A stretch of DNA of 64,000 bases, from positions 1 to 64,000 of the forward strand of contig JALCQM010000014.1 of the NCBI GenBank assembly GCA_022651245.1. The letters are read 5' to 3'. The DNA is from Lactobacillus sp. GTDB lineage: Bacteria > Bacillota > Bacilli > Lactobacillales > Lactobacillaceae. This document shows, one piece after another, positions 62,819-64,000 of the stretch. Position 1 is the first letter of the stretch, and every line of letters begins with the position of its first letter. Position numbers and translations under genes: made by a program. The notes beneath the pieces were generated by a model. The model did no database searches. It worked only from the letters and a program-made list of their open reading frames with translations, and was not told where the DNA came from.

Positions 62819-64000
62819 ATGGACGACAATATACGCAAAGAACTGACCATCAAACCCGTGACCTTAGATTACTTGGACCAGTTTAACGATTTGTTAGCTT
62901 ACGTTTTTCAAGTGACCGCCAAAGAGGTCGAAGAGTCTGGGTATGAAGAAGGCGAACTCGAACGGGCTAAGCGCCCGGTGTTGGAAAAATCCGATGTCAT
63001 CGGCTGGTTCCATGAGGACCAGTTGATTTCACAGCTGGCCATCTACCCGTGTACCGTGAACTTACATGGTCGGCAAGTCAAAATGGGCGGCTTGACCGGG
63101 GTCGGGACTTATCCCGAATACGCCGGCCACGGTTTGATGCACGATCTCGTTCGGCTGGCCTTGCAGCACATGCGCGCGCATAAGCAGTGGCTGTCTTATC
63201 TCTACCCGTATAGCATTCCTTTTTACCGGAAGAAAGGGTGGGAGATCATGTCTGATCATTTGACCTTCGAATTGAAAGACACGCAGTTGCCGAAGCCGGT
63301 GGCGGTTCCTGGCCACGTTGAACGTCTTGAGATCGATGATCCAGATGTGATCGCGACGTATCAAACCTACGCGTTGCATAATCATGGCGCCATGATCCGG
63401 AACCAATTGAACTGGGATGAATATTGGCGCTGGGAGAATGAAGAGGAGCGGATCGCCGGGGTGTATTATGATGCCGACGATCACCCACAAGGCTATGTGT
63501 TGTATTGGATCGCTGAGGAAGTCTTCCACATCAAAGAAATGGTGTACAACACCCAAGAGGCGCGCGTCGGGTTATGGAACTTTGTTAGTGCCCATTTTTC
63601 GATGGTGGAGCTGGTGCGCGGCAACATTTACAAGAATGAACCGCTGCATTTTCTGTTGTCAGACGGCGACATCAAACAGACGATCCACCCGTATTTCATG
63701 GCGCGGATCGTCGATGTGGCTGAATTTCTGCAGGAGTATCCTTTCGCCGAAAGTGGCCAGCCGGTGCACTTTGTGGTGAGCGACCCACTGGCTGATTGGA
63801 ATAACCGGACGTTTGGTTTGTGGTGGGATGCTGCCGGGCAAGTTCACGTGACAGCACGACCAGTTGGGGAAGCCGTCACGCTGGATATTCAGACCTTGAC
63901 CACCATGTTGATGAGTTATCGCCGCCCATCATACTTAGCCAAGATCGAGCGGCTACAAGCGTCCAAGGCAGCGCTAAAGATACTGGAAAATATTATCCCG
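62819..64000 (+). CDS. Eis-like GNAT N-acetyltransferase, truncated by window end
   Basis: Translated by eye: MDDNIRKELTIKPVTLDYLDQFNDLLAYVFQVT...GGLTGVGTYPEYAGHGLMHDLVRLALQHM...YPYSIPFYRKKGWE; no stop before window end, so absent from the ORF track. Confidence 0.85.
   Translation, partial: MDDNIRKELTIKPVTLDYLDQFNDLLAYVFQVTAKEVEESGYEEGELERAKRPVLEKSDVIGWFHEDQLISQLAIYPCTVNLHGRQVKMGGLTGVGTYPEYAGHGLMHDLVRLALQHMRAHKQWLSYLYPYSIPFYRKKGWEIMSDHLTFELKDTQLPKPVAVPGHVERLEIDDPDVIATYQTYALHNHGAMIRNQLNWDEYWRWENEEERIAGVYYDADDHPQGYVLYWIAEEVFHIKEMVYNTQEARVGLWNFVSAHFSMVELVRGNIYKNEPLHFLLSDGDIKQTIHPYFMARIVDVAEFLQEYPFAESGQPVHFVVSDPLADWNNRTFGLWWDAAGQVHVTARPVGEAVTLDIQTLTTMLMSYRRPSYLAKIERLQASKAALKILENIIP

Noticed and set aside
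63062-63847. Several ORFs (164, 80, 120, 62 aa) near the window end
   Set aside because: They overlap the open Eis-like acetyltransferase frame that starts at 62819 and is truncated by the window, so they are shadow ORFs.

Overview
The window is about 64 kb of chromosome from a moderately high-GC member of the Lactobacillaceae (taxonomy inferred from gene content and order, not from a marker search). It is gene-dense and mostly core. It contains: a stand-alone pyruvate kinase; a flavin reductase / ApbE cluster; a thiolase–HMGR–HMGS mevalonate operon; gpx and flavodoxin; map; an MFS carrier; an L,D-transpeptidase; folC-radC-mreBCD-minCD; a T-box-controlled amino-acid ABC transporter; cls; a TPP riboswitch with thiT; the complete mraZ-rsmH-ftsL-pbp-mraY-murD-murG-divIB-ftsA-ftsZ-sepF-yggT-ylmH-divIVA cluster; a T-box with ileS; csp; a MurJ/YtgP-type flippase; telA/xpaC; mtnN-iscS-DUF1831-mnmA; a PadR/HAAS-like pair; and a phosphatase-TPR-recD2 block. 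I saw no rRNA, tRNA, CRISPR array, transposase or prophage. The observations I rate highest are: (1) an unassigned, highly structured stand-alone RNA-like locus at about 58243-58614 with promoter-like and terminator signals; (2) a T-box leader at about 23085-23446 whose antiterminator/terminator half is visibly duplicated behind one Stem I; (3) a family of long terminator hairpins that share the same apex (CGATTC-GTTCCTT-GAATCG) at unrelated loci; (4) a paired flavin reductase / PAS-fused flavin reductase / ApbE operon; (5) adjacent thiolase and HMG-CoA reductase genes overlapping by ATGA in the same order as the fused mvaE. All calls come from reading the sequence and the supplied translations. 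No database or folding software was run.
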